Shown here in pieces: positions 12,359 to 23,485 of a DNA stretch of 42,489 nucleotides. The stretch's first letter is position 1. The number at the start of each line of letters is the position of its first letter. The notes beneath the pieces were generated by a model. The model ran no database searches. It was not told the origin of the DNA and saw only the letters and a list, made by a program, of their open reading frames with translations. A program made the position numbers and the translations under genes. The stretch is from Smittium culicis (lineage: Eukaryota; Kickxellomycota; Harpellomycetes; Harpellales; Legeriomycetaceae): positions 1 to 42,489 of the forward strand of contig LSSN01000020.1 in NCBI GenBank assembly GCA_001970855.1, given 5' to 3'.

Positions 12359-15300
12359 CAGTAAACTCTCTGTGTTGGAAAAAAAAGAAATTTGGAATTT
12401 TTTGGAACCAAATACTTTCCAAGTTGGCAATTTGCGAACTTGTAATTTTTTTTTTTTTTCGCGTATCAATAATTGTTTCAGCTAATAAGATTTTACTTTT
12501 GAATAACTCGTATTTATTATTTTATATTTCGAATGAACTGATTATAGATATTGATGGCAAATAGTTCGCTTACAATATCTACGCTTTTAGATAAAAGCTT
12601 GAGTTAAAAACAAGTTAATAAGTTTTATAAATCAAAAATTTTAATTTTTTACTACCAGTTTTAGGGGGGGGATACTACTGATATTTTTTATATATTTAAT
12701 CAACCTAATTTTTTTTTCAATCACGCTTTTTATTTCTTTATACTAAATCCTTATTGCTAAATAATGCTAAAATAATAAATTAAATTAACCTGAACAAAAT
12801 TCGAAAATAATAAAATAATTGTATCTTATCGAAAGTTATTAACTGAAATATTATACGAACTATACTTCAAACTACGATTAAAACATCGAAACATCCGGAA
12901 TTCAATCTTTAGTATGTCTTTTTCGCTTTTTAAAGTATAATTATATTTAAATATAAATTATTAATCTAAATTGAGTGTAATTAAAAAGACTAAAAAATAC
13001 TTGATTTACTTTAAATAATGCACTGAACTAAATTAAATATTATAGCACTCCATATTAGATATTTGGTCTTTTTTATTTTTTTTGATAGTTCATCATCTTT
13101 TTAAATCTTTTTTTTACTATCTTCAATTATTTACTGAGTATTGTGTAATTAAGTTAAATAATCATCATTTATTATTGTTTTTAACTTTTAAATTATTATT
13201 TACTAATTATTGATCATGCTTTAATTAATTAATCATTTTAATTAAATGAGTTTATTAAAAATTAAAATAAATTTTCAGATTCTATAATTTTTTGTTGAGT
13301 ACGCTTTTCAATTTAACTTCAAATTCTCTTAGAATCATATTTAAGCGTGGGGATAATTCTTCATTCATTCTCTTCAATTTATCCAAAAGACTTTTTTTTC
13401 TTATATATTTCGATGTTTACCGAGTTATCTTTATTTGAATCTAGTGATAATATTTTTTCATTTTACATGGTTTTATGTATTTCATCATCGAAATAAAAAG
13501 CGTCATCTTCTATATATAAGTATTCTTCTGAGTTCATAATAATTGCTTTCTCGTTTTTTTCTTTAAATATACGAATATAATTTTCTAAATAATCAATGTC
13601 ATAGTATTTACTACTTTCCGCCATTTAAATACTCTAATAAATAAATAAATCAGGCTCTGCTGTAGAATTCAAAATATCATAGTTGTTGTAACAGTCTGAT
13701 TCGATTTCAATAGTATTTTTGTCTTTTGAGTTACAGTTTCCTGAATAAGAATGTATATATCCGTTTCATTCATTTATAACTTTAAAAAAATCAATTATAG
13801 TGTTAACTGATACATTCTTCCATGGATAAGAAATAATTTAAAATTAATTATCAATGCTTAATCTGTTATATCTTAAATCTTTTGGTTCTCTTGCTGCGCA
13901 AATTATATGGTTAATTAACGCAGTTTTAAACATGCTATTAAATTTCTTTATTATCCCTCTATCAAGCAGTTGCATTAGTGACGTTAAATTTGGTGGAAGG
14001 AATAGAAATTCGATGTTTTACAATTTATCAATTTTATGACTGCTGAAATTATCAGTAATAAGAATAATTTTTCTACCACTTTCAAATAGATCTTGATTTA
14101 TTTTTGAATATAAGTTACTAAAAATCTCTCGTGTCATCCAAAAATTAGGCTCGATTTGTATAATCTAACCTAAGTGTAGATATATCTTTACCCTTAAGAG
14201 ATACTGGGCTTTTAGATTTCCAAATTATCAAAGTTTTGAACTTTTCGCCCAATGCACTCACAATTAATAGCAAAGTTATTCTTTCTTTGAGAGATTTATT
14301 TCCTTTTGGGATTTCTATATATCTAATAAAAAATTTTTTTGGAAGTGTTCTCAAAAAAAATATTTTCGTCATTATTGAATATATTCTTTTTATCATATAT
14401 TTTTTTAGAAAATTTTCAGTGAATTATTTAGCGCCAGTGAAATTTGCAGTTCCTTGCTCACAATTTATAATTTTATGTTTTATATCATTTCAAAATTCCA
14501 ATTTATAAAACCATACAGAGCTTGCTTTGAAATCATCAAATCCTTTATTTTTTGGATAGTTCATAGCTATAAATCTTATTGATGTCTCATTTAGAGGAAA
14601 ATTCCTGTCACCACAAATATTTATAAATTTCGAAATAAAATCATTTAATTTTGTATATTTTAGATTAAGAATTATTTTTCGGGTCTTTGATACATTTTAT
14701 TCGCTATCTATTAGCTTTTTTCTTTACTTTTTTATATTTGAAATATTTTATTTTTCGTTTTAAACTCATAAGCGTTATCATCATAATTATAATCGCTTTC
14801 TATCCTTGACAATACTTCGAGCTTTTGGTTCAAAGTTAGGGATTTTCGCTTTTTATTTTTTTTAACACTATCCATATTATTGAGAGATTATAATTATTTT
14901 TTTATTTTAAAGTCACTAATAAATAGGTTTAACTAAATAAATAATTTCAGCTAATGAATTTAAACTACGAATTTACCAATATTAAATTCTAGAAATAACG
15001 ATATGTAAAATTATACTTTTCATTTGATTTAAATGTGAACTAATATTTTATTTAAGTACTATAAAATATGTTTAAAAAATAATAATTAGTATTTGATTAG
15101 TATAAATTTATCATATTGCTATTTAAAGTCGTGTCGTTTAAAATCGATTAACTAATCAAGTATTTTTTATAATTTTCGATTTTTATAAAAAACTAAGATA
15201 AATATTTTTAAATTTAACGCTATATACAAAATTTTTGATAGTAAAAACGAAAACCACGATAAAAAATTAAATATGCGATAAAAAACGATAGGCTAATTAA

Positions 15301-15575
15301 AAAGTCAGTTGCCACCTTAGAAAACTAGTTTTGGTGTGTATTACAGCCATTTTAAAAAAAAAGTATAAAATGCCAACTTTGAAAGCTTTTATATTACAGG
15401 GCATAATTTATGTATTACATTGTCCTGTTTTACCAATAATATTTGCCTAAACTATCGAATAAATCATGAAAAGCCAATTATTTTACTATTTAGAAACAAA
15501 TGATAGGTGAAAGGTGGAAAATAAGAAAAATCATCAACTAAATTTACAAAAGTTGCCATCTCAGAGAGTTTACTG
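12359..15575 (-). mobile_element. Pogo/Tigger-type DNA transposon with intact ends (3,217 bp)
   Basis: The left end is CAGTAAACTCTCTG at 12,359 and the right end is its exact reverse complement, CAGAGAGTTTACTG, finishing at 15,575. TA dinucleotides flank both sides (12,357-58 and 15,576-77), the Tc1/mariner target duplication. CAGT-type termini with TA are typical of pogo elements. Near each end, in inverted orientation, is a further shared word AAGTTGGCA (about 12,420 and 15,375). Inside, on the minus strand, is a CENP-B/DDE_1-type transposase pseudogene. The 920 bp beyond the gene's 3' end and 700 bp before its start hold nothing recognisable. Confidence 0.92.
13282..14875 (-). pseudogene. 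Pogo/Tigger DDE transposase pseudogene
   Basis: The start region MDSVKKNKKRKSLTLNQKLE (from ATG at 14,875) matches the CENP-B N-terminal helix-turn-helix. Then, across frameshifts, come the CENPB HTH part (GFDDFKASSVWFYKLEF), PKGNKSLKERITLLL and IIWKSKSPVSLKG, WMTREIF, the second catalytic Asp in ILITDNFSSHK, and the third in LPPNLTSLMQLLDRGIIKKF. An acidic tail ends at the stop at 13,282. The first catalytic Asp/Glu region (normally NADETGLF) reads YSIMTKIFF, so the active site is lost. At least eight in-frame stops and several frameshifts confirm it is dead. Order and spacing otherwise match a full-length protein of about 530 residues. Confidence 0.93.
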
Positions 15576-15927
15576 TATAGCAGATCTGAAAAAGTACATT
15601 TATTTGCAAACTTTGTTTGAGCAATTTTATACACTAAAAGACGTGTATATTTAAAAGCTATTGGTTTAAACATTAGTATTTAGCGTTTATGCTATTGGCG
15701 GTTTTTTGTTATATTAAATATTTCCTTAGTAAGAATCGCGAATAAAGAATTTCAATATATTTATGCGAGAGATTTTTATTACTAGTATTCAATTTCAAAA
15801 AAAAAAAAATGCTATATAAATAGGTTTAAACTTATTGTATTTTTTACTAAAAAATCAGAAAGTTATTTATTATTTTTTGTTTAGATTACGATATACGACA
15901 AATATTTTGTTTAAAGTTTAAAAAAGA
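15576..15927. other. Spacer between pogo element and UCH gene
   Basis: A 352-bp AT-rich stretch that must contain the UCH promoter. No clear TATA or other box stands out from the background; an A12 run sits near 15,799. The transposon inserted about 350 bp upstream of the UCH start codon. Confidence 0.5.
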
Positions 15928-17045
15928 ATGAGTGAAAAACGTAAAGTTTATTGGGCTCCTCTCGAGTCTAATCCAGAGTCGATGAACAAGGTAATATTGA
16001 GTACACATATCCAGATTTATTTTCGTGTCAAAATAGTCTTTCGATATTTTAGATTATGTTTCTAGGAAATTTATTAACACGAAATAATCTATTAGATGTT
16101 GGAAAGGCTTGGGGTTAAAGGCGAAATCGGGTTTTCTGATGTTTGGGGTGGGTTTTTTTCACCACTATCTGTGGATTAGGCTAGAATTTAATTAATATAA
16201 AGTATAAAACTACATATTTTATTTTGAACTACAGGGCTCGATGAAGAACTTTTGAGTTTTGTTCCACAACCTACAATGGCGATTATTTTTCTATTTCCTC
16301 TAGTCGGGAAAGTAAGGCAAAAAAATTATAAATAACTATTATTAAAAATTGAGAACAAAGAATTTTTCATTTTACGCTGCGGAGGATATAGCCCATAATC
16401 AACTGTATGACTTTATTGCTTTGAAATATATTAGGTGAATGAATTTCGCAAAGAACTGTTTATCAAAAATAAAGAAAAACTTTCTGGTATAGAAAACAAA
16501 AGAAAAACGTATTTAATTAAACAGACCATTGGGAATGCATGCGGAACTATAGCTATCATCCATAGCTTAGCAAACAATTTAAACAAAATCGAATTAGGTA
16601 CTATTTCGCTTAGAGTGTCTATAAATTCATAAAATAAGCTAAATTTTGTGTTTTTAACCTGCTAGATAATGGTGTGTTTAAAAAGTTTATTGAAGAAACA
16701 ATTGACGAGAACCCTGAGAGGAGGGGTGAGCTTTTGGAAGGGAATTCGGAGTTTGCGAACATTCATACAAGAACAGCATCAAGCGGCCAATCTGAACAAA
16801 TCGCGGCAGATGATGATACAGTTGATTTACACTTTGTGTCTTTTATCATTGATGAGAACAATAACTTGGTTGAGCTCGATGGCAGCCTCAAAGGAGAAGA
16901 AGGCGAACACAACGGCATTATTGTACACAGAAAGCTTGCAGACGGTGAGTCTTTGATTTCGAGCGCAGCTAAAGTGATCATCGACTACATAAACGTCGAC
17001 CCAGAAACCGATCGGTTCAGTGTCATGTCACTTGGCCCAATCTAA
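15928..17045 (+). CDS. YUH1: Ubiquitin C-terminal hydrolase, UCHL3/Yuh1 type, five exons
   Basis: Proposed exons: 15928-15990, 16096-16147, 16235-16311, 16435-16597 and 16666-17045, all GT-AG, joining in frame to about 244 residues (human UCHL3 is 230). This peptidase family C12 enzyme removes small adducts from ubiquitin or Nedd8 C-termini and processes precursors in the cytosol. The catalytic set is complete: Gln94 (oxyanion) and Cys100 in QTIGNACGTIAIIH, His174 in VDLHFVSF and Asp190 in LVELDGS. The start WAPLESNPESMNK parallels the family's WLPLEANPE...N. The crossover loop spans about 142-170. Length and the lack of a C-terminal extension separate it from UCH37/UCHL5. GOS1 follows 556 bp downstream on the same strand. 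Confidence 0.95.
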
Positions 17046-17601
17046 AATCCCTTTTCCTTTTCCTTTTTCTTAGCTATTGGCTTATTTTCCAAATTCGCTT
17101 AACTTTGTGCTTTTACTCATTTTGCTTATATGTTTGCTTATCCAATAAAATAACACTTATATACTTACCTGCAATCTATTGGATATATGACATTATGGAA
17201 TGCTATAACTGATATTATTGGCCAAATATATATTTACTTCCAATGAGTGTGTAGCTTTTACTGAATAGCCAGTATTTTTTCTGGTTGGTCTTTTGTTACT
17301 TTTTATTTACACCCTAAAGAAAAATAATTAGGTGAAAGTCTAGATATAAAAAGGTAAAGACTTGGATTTTTTTTATTCAATAAATTCAGCAATAGGTTGT
17401 ATATACAAAGCTTGAAATTTCTCGAAAAAATAAATCCTGAAAAAAATCTATACGATTCCATAAATTCTATATTCGTTCTCTATCACATTATACAACAGTT
17501 ACTAGCTTTATTAATAAAAAAACGTCACAAAAAAAAACGAATTTCTACAAGGGATAATAAAGAGAAAAATATAATCTTAGCAAATAATAACTACAAATAA
17601 A
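17046..17601. other. Spacer between UCH and GOS1
   Basis: Contains an AATAAA polyadenylation-like signal at about 17,144 and a CCAAT-type word GATATTATTGGCCAA at 17,211-17,225, repeated exactly upstream of SYF1 (27,547-27,561). A 67-codon frame at 17,397-17,600 is Lys/Asn-rich, ends just before the GOS1 ATG and shows no motif; it is not called. Confidence 0.6.
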
Positions 17602-18541
17602 ATGTGGAAGGACTTATCAAACGCTGCTCAAAAACAGCAAGCGAATCTAGATCGCTTGTTAAGTCAGTACTCTAGCTATCAAAGCAGTGACATGAAAGAC
17701 GAGACAGTCAATAGTAGTATAGACACACTAGAAAATAGCATAACTCAGGCTTTAAATGAAGTAAGATTCTAAAATCTATTTTCTAATAATATGCATTAAA
17801 TTTCTATCTTTTCTAATAAAATTTAGCAATTTTACATTCTTATTATAATTATGCATCACTTCTTAGCTAGAATCGTTAATTTTGCAATTGAACGATTTAG
17901 AAGGCGAAAATCAAAATACTCACGGATTGCCTCAGCGAGCATTGCAACGACATAGCCTAGCATACCAAGAGTACCAAAACGCTTTCAAGAGATACAACGT
18001 AAATACAAAAAAGAACCTTTTTTAAATACTTTTTAAGAATTTTGTATTTGATATACCAAGCTTTTTTAAATTAATTCTTGCCCTCTGTCATTTCATAATA
18101 ATCAAATTTTAGAATACTATAAAATCAAAAAGGCAAAAAAATGCGCTTTTGAGCGGATCTAAAAAATACAAGTAAGATATATATTTAGATTTAAACTACT
18201 GAAATGATTTATTTTAATTTATTTATCATTTTATTTTTAATAATTAAAGCAATAAAAGCTCAACCGCACAGGAATTGTTACTAGATGAAAGAATTCATAT
18301 TGACAGCTCAATTGATCAAACTGATTTCATTATTGGCCATGCTTACGATATCCGTTCTGACTTGCAAGCACAGCATTCGAGCCTCACGGGATCAACAAGG
18401 CGCTTAAATGACGCCGGATCTATCATCCCCAATGTACAAGGTTTAATAAGAAAAATCAGAAAACGAAAACTAAGAGATCAGATTATCTTGGCTGTAGTAA
18501 CATCTGTATGCGTGATTCTGCTTATATTATACATATTCTAA
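17602..18541 (+). CDS. GOS1: Golgi Qb-SNARE Gos1/GOSR1, four exons
   Basis: Proposed exons: 17602-17760, 17867-17998, 18113-18171 and 18250-18541, GT-AG, in frame to about 213 residues (yeast Gos1 is 223). The protein is a tail-anchored Qb-SNARE of the Golgi acting in intra-Golgi and endosome-to-Golgi fusion. The N-terminal helices include a coiled segment (LDRLLSQYSSY, TLENSITQALNELESLILQL). The SNARE helix runs from about IIGHAYDIRSDLQAQ to LIRKIRKRKLRDQ, and the C-terminal membrane anchor is IILAVVTSVCVILLILYIF. The NVQGLIRKIRKRKLRDQIIL block matches the GOSR1 signature N.LI.RI..RK.RD..IL. The start MWKDLSNAAQK fits the family. Confidence 0.93.
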
Positions 18542-18992
18542 ATACCTGCAATTATGGAGAATCTTTAATTTTATCTTTAGTATTGCTTCGTTAAAAATAA
18601 ACATATTTTGAAAACAGTGGTATCTACGTTTGCGCTTATATCAATTTATATTTATCCGCTAATTTAAACTAATTCTAGTAATGTATACGTTTCATTTGAA
18701 TATTCAATAATAAAAGTCCACATTTCGAGGAAAATATATTTAAAAAAAGATATATATAGCTAAAAAAAAAAGTCTAACGAGAAATTCAAATAATAAATGT
18801 AAAGTCTTACTTTAAAGTATATTAAATTAAACTATGTTTAAGTCTGTTAGATCTTTCAAAGTTCCGGGAACTAGCCTGAAATCTTTATAAAATATCTCAT
18901 TTCCCTTTTTAACCTTTAAAAAAATTTTTTATCAAAGAAAATCAAAGTACAGGTCGAGTAAATACACAGCAGAAGAGAAATAAAGAGATTAG
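18542..18992. other. Convergent spacer between GOS1 and an unknown gene
   Basis: A 451-bp AT-rich stretch between two convergent genes. An AATAAA-like signal for GOS1 lies near 18,596. Nothing else is recognisable. Confidence 0.55.
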
Positions 18993-19833
18993 TTATAAAT
19001 AATATATAGAAAATTTAAATAAAGGTATTACTGCTTGTGCTGATCGTATTTGTCTGATCGAAGCCGTGTGTTCGTTAAGAGAAAGTTCAGAAACTGTTTC
19101 ACGAATCGATTCGAGTGTGTACTGAATTTTGATGGAAACGGGAAAATACGTCACTTGTTCAAACTCGTTACTGGGACTGTCGAATACAGCACAGAAGGAT
19201 AGCTGAGAAATTTTCTATTACGAATGCATATAAAATTAATTTTTTTTTTTTTTAGATATACTATTGATATCTGATAAAAAATATAGATTTTATTTTGAAA
19301 AAATTTCGGTATGCTTGCATAAAATGAAACTGAGGAATTACATTTGAATTTTCGTCAGTGTCTGATTTTATTATAGACAAATCAGGCGGGAGAAGGATTA
19401 GTTCACTGGAATCGCAAAACTTTAAACCTATACTCTTTTCAGCTAGGAATGAATTCTTTCTTCTAAATTCTGTTACCAGATATTTAGTCGAATATAACTT
19501 TTGATTAGTATAATTTACATACTTTTTACTCAATAAACGTGTGCGTATATAAAGGGTAAGAGGGTCAAAAATAAAGACTAAAAACGAACCTTGCACTGAA
19601 TCTGTATTTTTGTAATTATTCCAGTTAATTATATAGAGCTCAACGTCTTCGTATATGTGAGGGCCGGCATACAGTTTTATTTTTTCCTGGAATTGTATAC
19701 TTGCACGACTAGAGTCAGCTGACAAAATTTCTTCGTCTAGGATTATTCTACTAAGAATATTACTTTTCCAAGATTCGAGCGATTGTAGTAATGACAAGTA
19801 CAAATTAACGCTGCCCTTTTTTCGTAATGACAT
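18993..19833 (-). CDS. Conserved-looking protein of unknown function, two exons
   Basis: The first exon runs from ATG at 19,833 to about 19,342 and the second from 19,202 to the stop at 18,993; a GTAATT...TTCTCAG intron of 139 bp joins them in frame (233 residues). The second exon has markedly coding-like composition (FCAVFDSPSNEFEQVTYFP, IKIQYTLESIRETVSELSL) and cannot be reached by simply reading through the first exon, which stops at 19,261. There is no signal peptide, membrane segment or motif that I can name. The N-terminal half is mixed alpha/beta-like (QFQEKIKLYAGPHIYEDVEL). A HORMA-like or complex-subunit fold is possible but unsupported. It is divergent from the Reb1-like gene with 1 kb between. 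Existence of the gene is likely; the donor site is the weakest part. Confidence 0.7.
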
Positions 19834-20848
19834 TTTTTATCTTCTTAGGCCAAAGATCTAAAGGATATCCCTTAATAAAGCTTGATTGCTGTTTTATTAT
19901 TCTTAGAGTTGAATTTTCAATTCAGGAATGAGAGTTAAGTTGTACGAGATTCGATGTTTCGGATAGTCTTTTTTTATCAAGCTTATTGGTAAATTAATAC
20001 GCTAAAGTATAGGAAGGTCTTATTTTTTCTATCGAGAAAATTCTTGTATTTTACTCTAAAATTTTATCAAATTTTAAATGCTTTACTTTTATTTCTCAAA
20101 AGAAGAATTCGCAAACCAATAATAACCAACTATTTTTTGTAGTGTGGTCAGTATATTTTACACGACTTGGAATGCTTTTATTCTTAATAGCTGGAGTAAC
20201 TTGTAGTTACAGCTGGACATTGCAAAGAATTTAAGCTACTATATATTTATACAGATTTTATATAAACTCTGCTTCATAACTATTAGAAATAAAATATACA
20301 TGTGCTGTACATTTAATTGCTAACTAATCTTATCTTTTCCCACCAAAAAATAAGCATACTCAAAAGCTACAATACAAATGCAAAATAATGTCGAAATATA
20401 ATATAAACTACCAATAATCGCATAGTATTATAAAAAAAGTATATTGGCTTGCAGAATAAGCCAATTATAAATTATAGTTCCAACATCGAATAATTATTTG
20501 TCAACTCCACAATTTGGTGCCCAATAACGATAAAGCATTTCCGTTAAAATCGAAATAGTCGTTTTTCAAAAGTAATGCTAAAAATCTTTTTTTTCTAGTT
20601 CTTGATCTATGCATTTAATTTTGTCAAAAAGTCGCTTATATTAACTATTCTCTCATGTTACGATTATTAAAGTAGCTTTTTTATTTATACGTAAAAACAT
20701 TGATGGGAAAGTTTACAATAAACTCACTAGGTTTAACTCGATCGACATTTATTTTTCAACGAAAAAGTAATTGAGTTTATAAAAACAGTTCATAGCAAGT
20801 TTATCATTTAGTTTCAGCACATACGACAATGAAAATCTGCCCAAAAAA
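19834..20848. other. Divergent promoter region
   Basis: A 1,015-bp AT-rich region between two divergent genes that should hold both promoters. CCAAT-like words occur near 20,118 (ACCAATAATAACC) and 20,411. An 8-codon upstream ORF overlaps the Reb1-like start (listed separately). Confidence 0.5.
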
Positions 20849-20855
20849 ATGTTAA
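20829..20855 (+). promoter_or_regulatory. Upstream ORF overlapping the main start codon
   Basis: ATG at 20,829 opens an eight-codon frame (MKICPKKC) that ends in TAA at 20,853-20,855, overlapping the main ATG at 20,849 in another frame. A scanning ribosome that uses the first ATG would terminate just past the main start, so this could dampen translation. Whether the transcript includes it is not visible. Confidence 0.5.
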
Positions 20856-23485
20856 ATTCTGAGCTAACAAAAATCGTCAAGCCTTCTAATGAAAACTACC
20901 TTGAATCAAATTCAATATCCCAATCGCCAAAGAAGCGGAAGATTTCAAAAAAGAGAATACCTTTATATACTAATCATTTAGAACCTTCAAGCTCTCAAAG
21001 CACTTTGCCTGGAGATGAATTTGATTTAATTCAAAGCCCAAAAAAAATTAAAAAATCTAGGCTAAAGCTCATTGAAGCTGAAAAGCCTCATCATTTCGAG
21101 CCAATATCAACAAAAAAGAAAAAGCGAAAAAAATCACCCATTTCTAATTCAAGCAACAAAACCAATTTAAATTTATCTATTACAAATAAATCAAATAACC
21201 CCTCAGAGAATCTATCTTTAGATTTTAGCTCCCAAGGCCCTACCCAAATTGCTCCTGAACACATCGATAACGTTATCAAGCCCTCTTTATCTAGTAATAC
21301 CCCTTTTGCAGAAAATAGTGCAGAAAATTCTCAACTTCCTTATATCCAACGTTTAAACTCGTTTAATGATATTTTTGATAGCGATAATATATCTTTAGAT
21401 ATTAATTACATACCTAGGAATTTTAATCTACTCGAAGGACAATCTAAAAGAAAATCACAAGCATTGCTAAGTAGTTTTGCGGATAATTTTTCTGGAACTA
21501 CAATTGGTGAAGAGTTTGGAGATGATTCTACTACTTCTAGATTTGCTTGTGATCTATACAGCAGCTCGAGTGTCGAACCAAGCTCAAGTTCAGGAAACGC
21601 TAACTCTCAAAGCTCTAGAATTTTCCCGAGTCCGTTTATATCAAACAAGGAGGCTTCATACTATGAATTAAAACAAAAATTTCTCGAAAAATCCAAACAA
21701 TCTTCAGACTTTGGAAAAGATTCTACGCTATTAAGCCCCATAATCAAACTTAATGCTTACTCAAAATCTAAACTTGTTTCCACTGCTCAGTCAATGATCG
21801 ATAAGGCAATAAACACTATCAAAAAAACGCCTCGCAATTTTTTTCAAAATAAATCTTCTCAGCTTAAACTCCCTAACCCTCCAATTAGACATGGTTCTCT
21901 TCAGCATAACAAATTATATTCATCGTCATATCAACTACCCACATTCCCTAATCCACCAACAAAAATATTAATAAAAAATCTCTCTAAAAATCTCAGCAAC
22001 TTTGAAAAGAGAAAAATTTTAAACAACATTGAATCTCTCGATGATTATGGAGGTAACCTTCCCTTTAAAACCTCTGATTTTTTTCGCCCGATTGATTTCT
22101 CTAAGGAAAGGCTTGCTAGTGAACACCAAATATGCTCTGAGCAATTATCTACTCAACAACCGCTTGATAAAAAATTACTAGATGATTCATTCGATCAATC
22201 TACCAGCAACGATCTAATTACCAAAAATCGATCAGAACTATGTAAAGAGCAGGCTAAAATATATCAAAATAGTTCTAATCTAATCCCAGAAAAACGAAAA
22301 GAAGAAGTTAAGTTTGCAAAAGGTCACCAAGAAATAACCGAACTCCTTGAGAATAAACTTCTGGACAGATTTGGTTCTTTAATGCCTAAAAAGCTAACTC
22401 CTACATCTCTCGAAAAACCCGTTGGAACAGCTAAAATTTTATTCAATGGAAAAAGTCTCAATGATTATTATGACTATGAAGAAGTTACAAAAAAGGATTG
22501 CCGAAAATTGATAGCTTTGCTTGAAAATACATCCCAATTAACGGAATTAGTCCCAAAGGAGCTCCTAATATTTTTAAACATTAGAGTCCCTTACTCAAAG
22601 GATAAATTGCATACTGGAATGTGGGCAGATTGGGAAAATATCATTTTAATTATTGCTTTCAATGCTATCTTACATTCAACAACTCTGAAAAAGCGAACTC
22701 TTATCGAGTTCATGTACTTTAAAAAAACTACAAAACAAAAACCTGTTGGCGTCATGCCAAAATTGACTGTGCTATTCAAGGATTTTTTGCCGCATAGATC
22801 TCAAATATCTATCGACAGGAAAATTAAAAACTTCTTTTTCCCTTTGAGCAGAAGTGGGAACTACGATGATTCAGACGATGCAACACTTATCCAAGGCCTG
22901 AAAAATGGACTAACGGTAACAAATGTATCTATCATGCTCGGCCGAACTCTATCCCAGATTTACTACAGATTAAACTTGCTCAACAGTAAAGATAAAAATC
23001 GCGGTGAGTGGTCAATTGAAGAAAAAAGACAGCTAAAATTCGCTCTCGATAAGTACTGCAAAAAACCAATTACTTCACACAGAGCAAAATTTCCGTCTTT
23101 GCTAGTATCCTTAATAGTGACGACCCGGTCAAAAGAAGATATTTTGAGGTACTATTACGATAATGTTATGCCGAACCTAGGCAGTTGGGACCCTGAAAAG
23201 GATCAAATCTCCGATTACAACGCCCAAATTCAAAAGCTCATGAAGCCCGACAATAATTTCTGGAACAGGTCCAATTTCTTGCTATGCACGCGCTTCATCA
23301 GGAAAAAAAATATCGACTACATCCACAACTTGGACTGGGACTCGGTCGAATCCGTTTTTGGAAATACCTGCATAAGAAACGACTTTTTCTCTAAATTCAA
23401 AAACACTGTTCTCAATATCCAAAATTATAAATCTATCAAGCTCGTTGACGTTCTTCTCTTAGCAGAAAAACAAGTTAAATTCTAA
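20849..23485 (+). CDS. Large Myb/SANT DNA-binding protein, Reb1/Nsi1/TTF-I-like
   Basis: A single 878-residue frame without introns. The N-terminal 550 residues are Ser/Asn/Lys-rich, low in structure, with basic nuclear-localisation-like clusters (SPKKRKISKKR near 26-36, KKKKRKKSP near 90). The C-terminal third contains Myb-like repeats: one around 667-705 (DDATLIQGL...SIMLGRTLSQIYYRL), one from about 718 (GEWSIEEKRQLKFAL...SRSKEDIL-type helix) and a third at about 778-845 (GSWDPEKDQ...LDWDSVESVFGN). This order resembles fungal Reb1/Nsi1 and animal TTF-I, which bind rDNA terminators, block replication forks and act as general regulatory factors. Several core tryptophans are replaced, so specificity is uncertain. 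Other multi-Myb proteins (Bdp1, telobox proteins) are less good fits. Confidence 0.75.
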   Translation: MLNSELTKIVKPSNENYLESNSISQSPKKRKISKKRIPLYTNHLEPSSSQSTLPGDEFDLIQSPKKIKKSRLKLIEAEKPHHFEPISTKKKKRKKSPISNSSNKTNLNLSITNKSNNPSENLSLDFSSQGPTQIAPEHIDNVIKPSLSSNTPFAENSAENSQLPYIQRLNSFNDIFDSDNISLDINYIPRNFNLLEGQSKRKSQALLSSFADNFSGTTIGEEFGDDSTTSRFACDLYSSSSVEPSSSSGNANSQSSRIFPSPFISNKEASYYELKQKFLEKSKQSSDFGKDSTLLSPIIKLNAYSKSKLVSTAQSMIDKAINTIKKTPRNFFQNKSSQLKLPNPPIRHGSLQHNKLYSSSYQLPTFPNPPTKILIKNLSKNLSNFEKRKILNNIESLDDYGGNLPFKTSDFFRPIDFSKERLASEHQICSEQLSTQQPLDKKLLDDSFDQSTSNDLITKNRSELCKEQAKIYQNSSNLIPEKRKEEVKFAKGHQEITELLENKLLDRFGSLMPKKLTPTSLEKPVGTAKILFNGKSLNDYYDYEEVTKKDCRKLIALLENTSQLTELVPKELLIFLNIRVPYSKDKLHTGMWADWENIILIIAFNAILHSTTLKKRTLIEFMYFKKTTKQKPVGVMPKLTVLFKDFLPHRSQISIDRKIKNFFFPLSRSGNYDDSDDATLIQGLKNGLTVTNVSIMLGRTLSQIYYRLNLLNSKDKNRGEWSIEEKRQLKFALDKYCKKPITSHRAKFPSLLVSLIVTTRSKEDILRYYYDNVMPNLGSWDPEKDQISDYNAQIQKLMKPDNNFWNRSNFLLCTRFIRKKNIDYIHNLDWDSVESVFGNTCIRNDFFSKFKNTVLNIQNYKSIKLVDVLLLAEKQVKF

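Noticed and set aside
12352..12564. 70-codon plus-strand frame
   Set aside because: It starts in the TA/terminal repeat of the transposon and encodes hydrophobic AT-driven sequence.
14236..14508. 90-codon plus-strand frame
   Set aside because: It is antisense to the recognisable transposase remnant and has no features of its own.
15464..15673. 69-codon minus-strand frame
   Set aside because: It spans the right inverted repeat and border of the pogo element, so it cannot be an old gene; no motif.
17161..17171. ATACTTACCTG, identical to the 5' end of U1 snRNA
   Set aside because: The following bases do not form U1 stem-loop I and no Sm site or GC-rich stems follow; a chance match to a splice-donor complement.
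22591..22779. Minus-strand frame inside the Myb gene
   Set aside because: It is the shadow of the 878-codon plus-strand gene.
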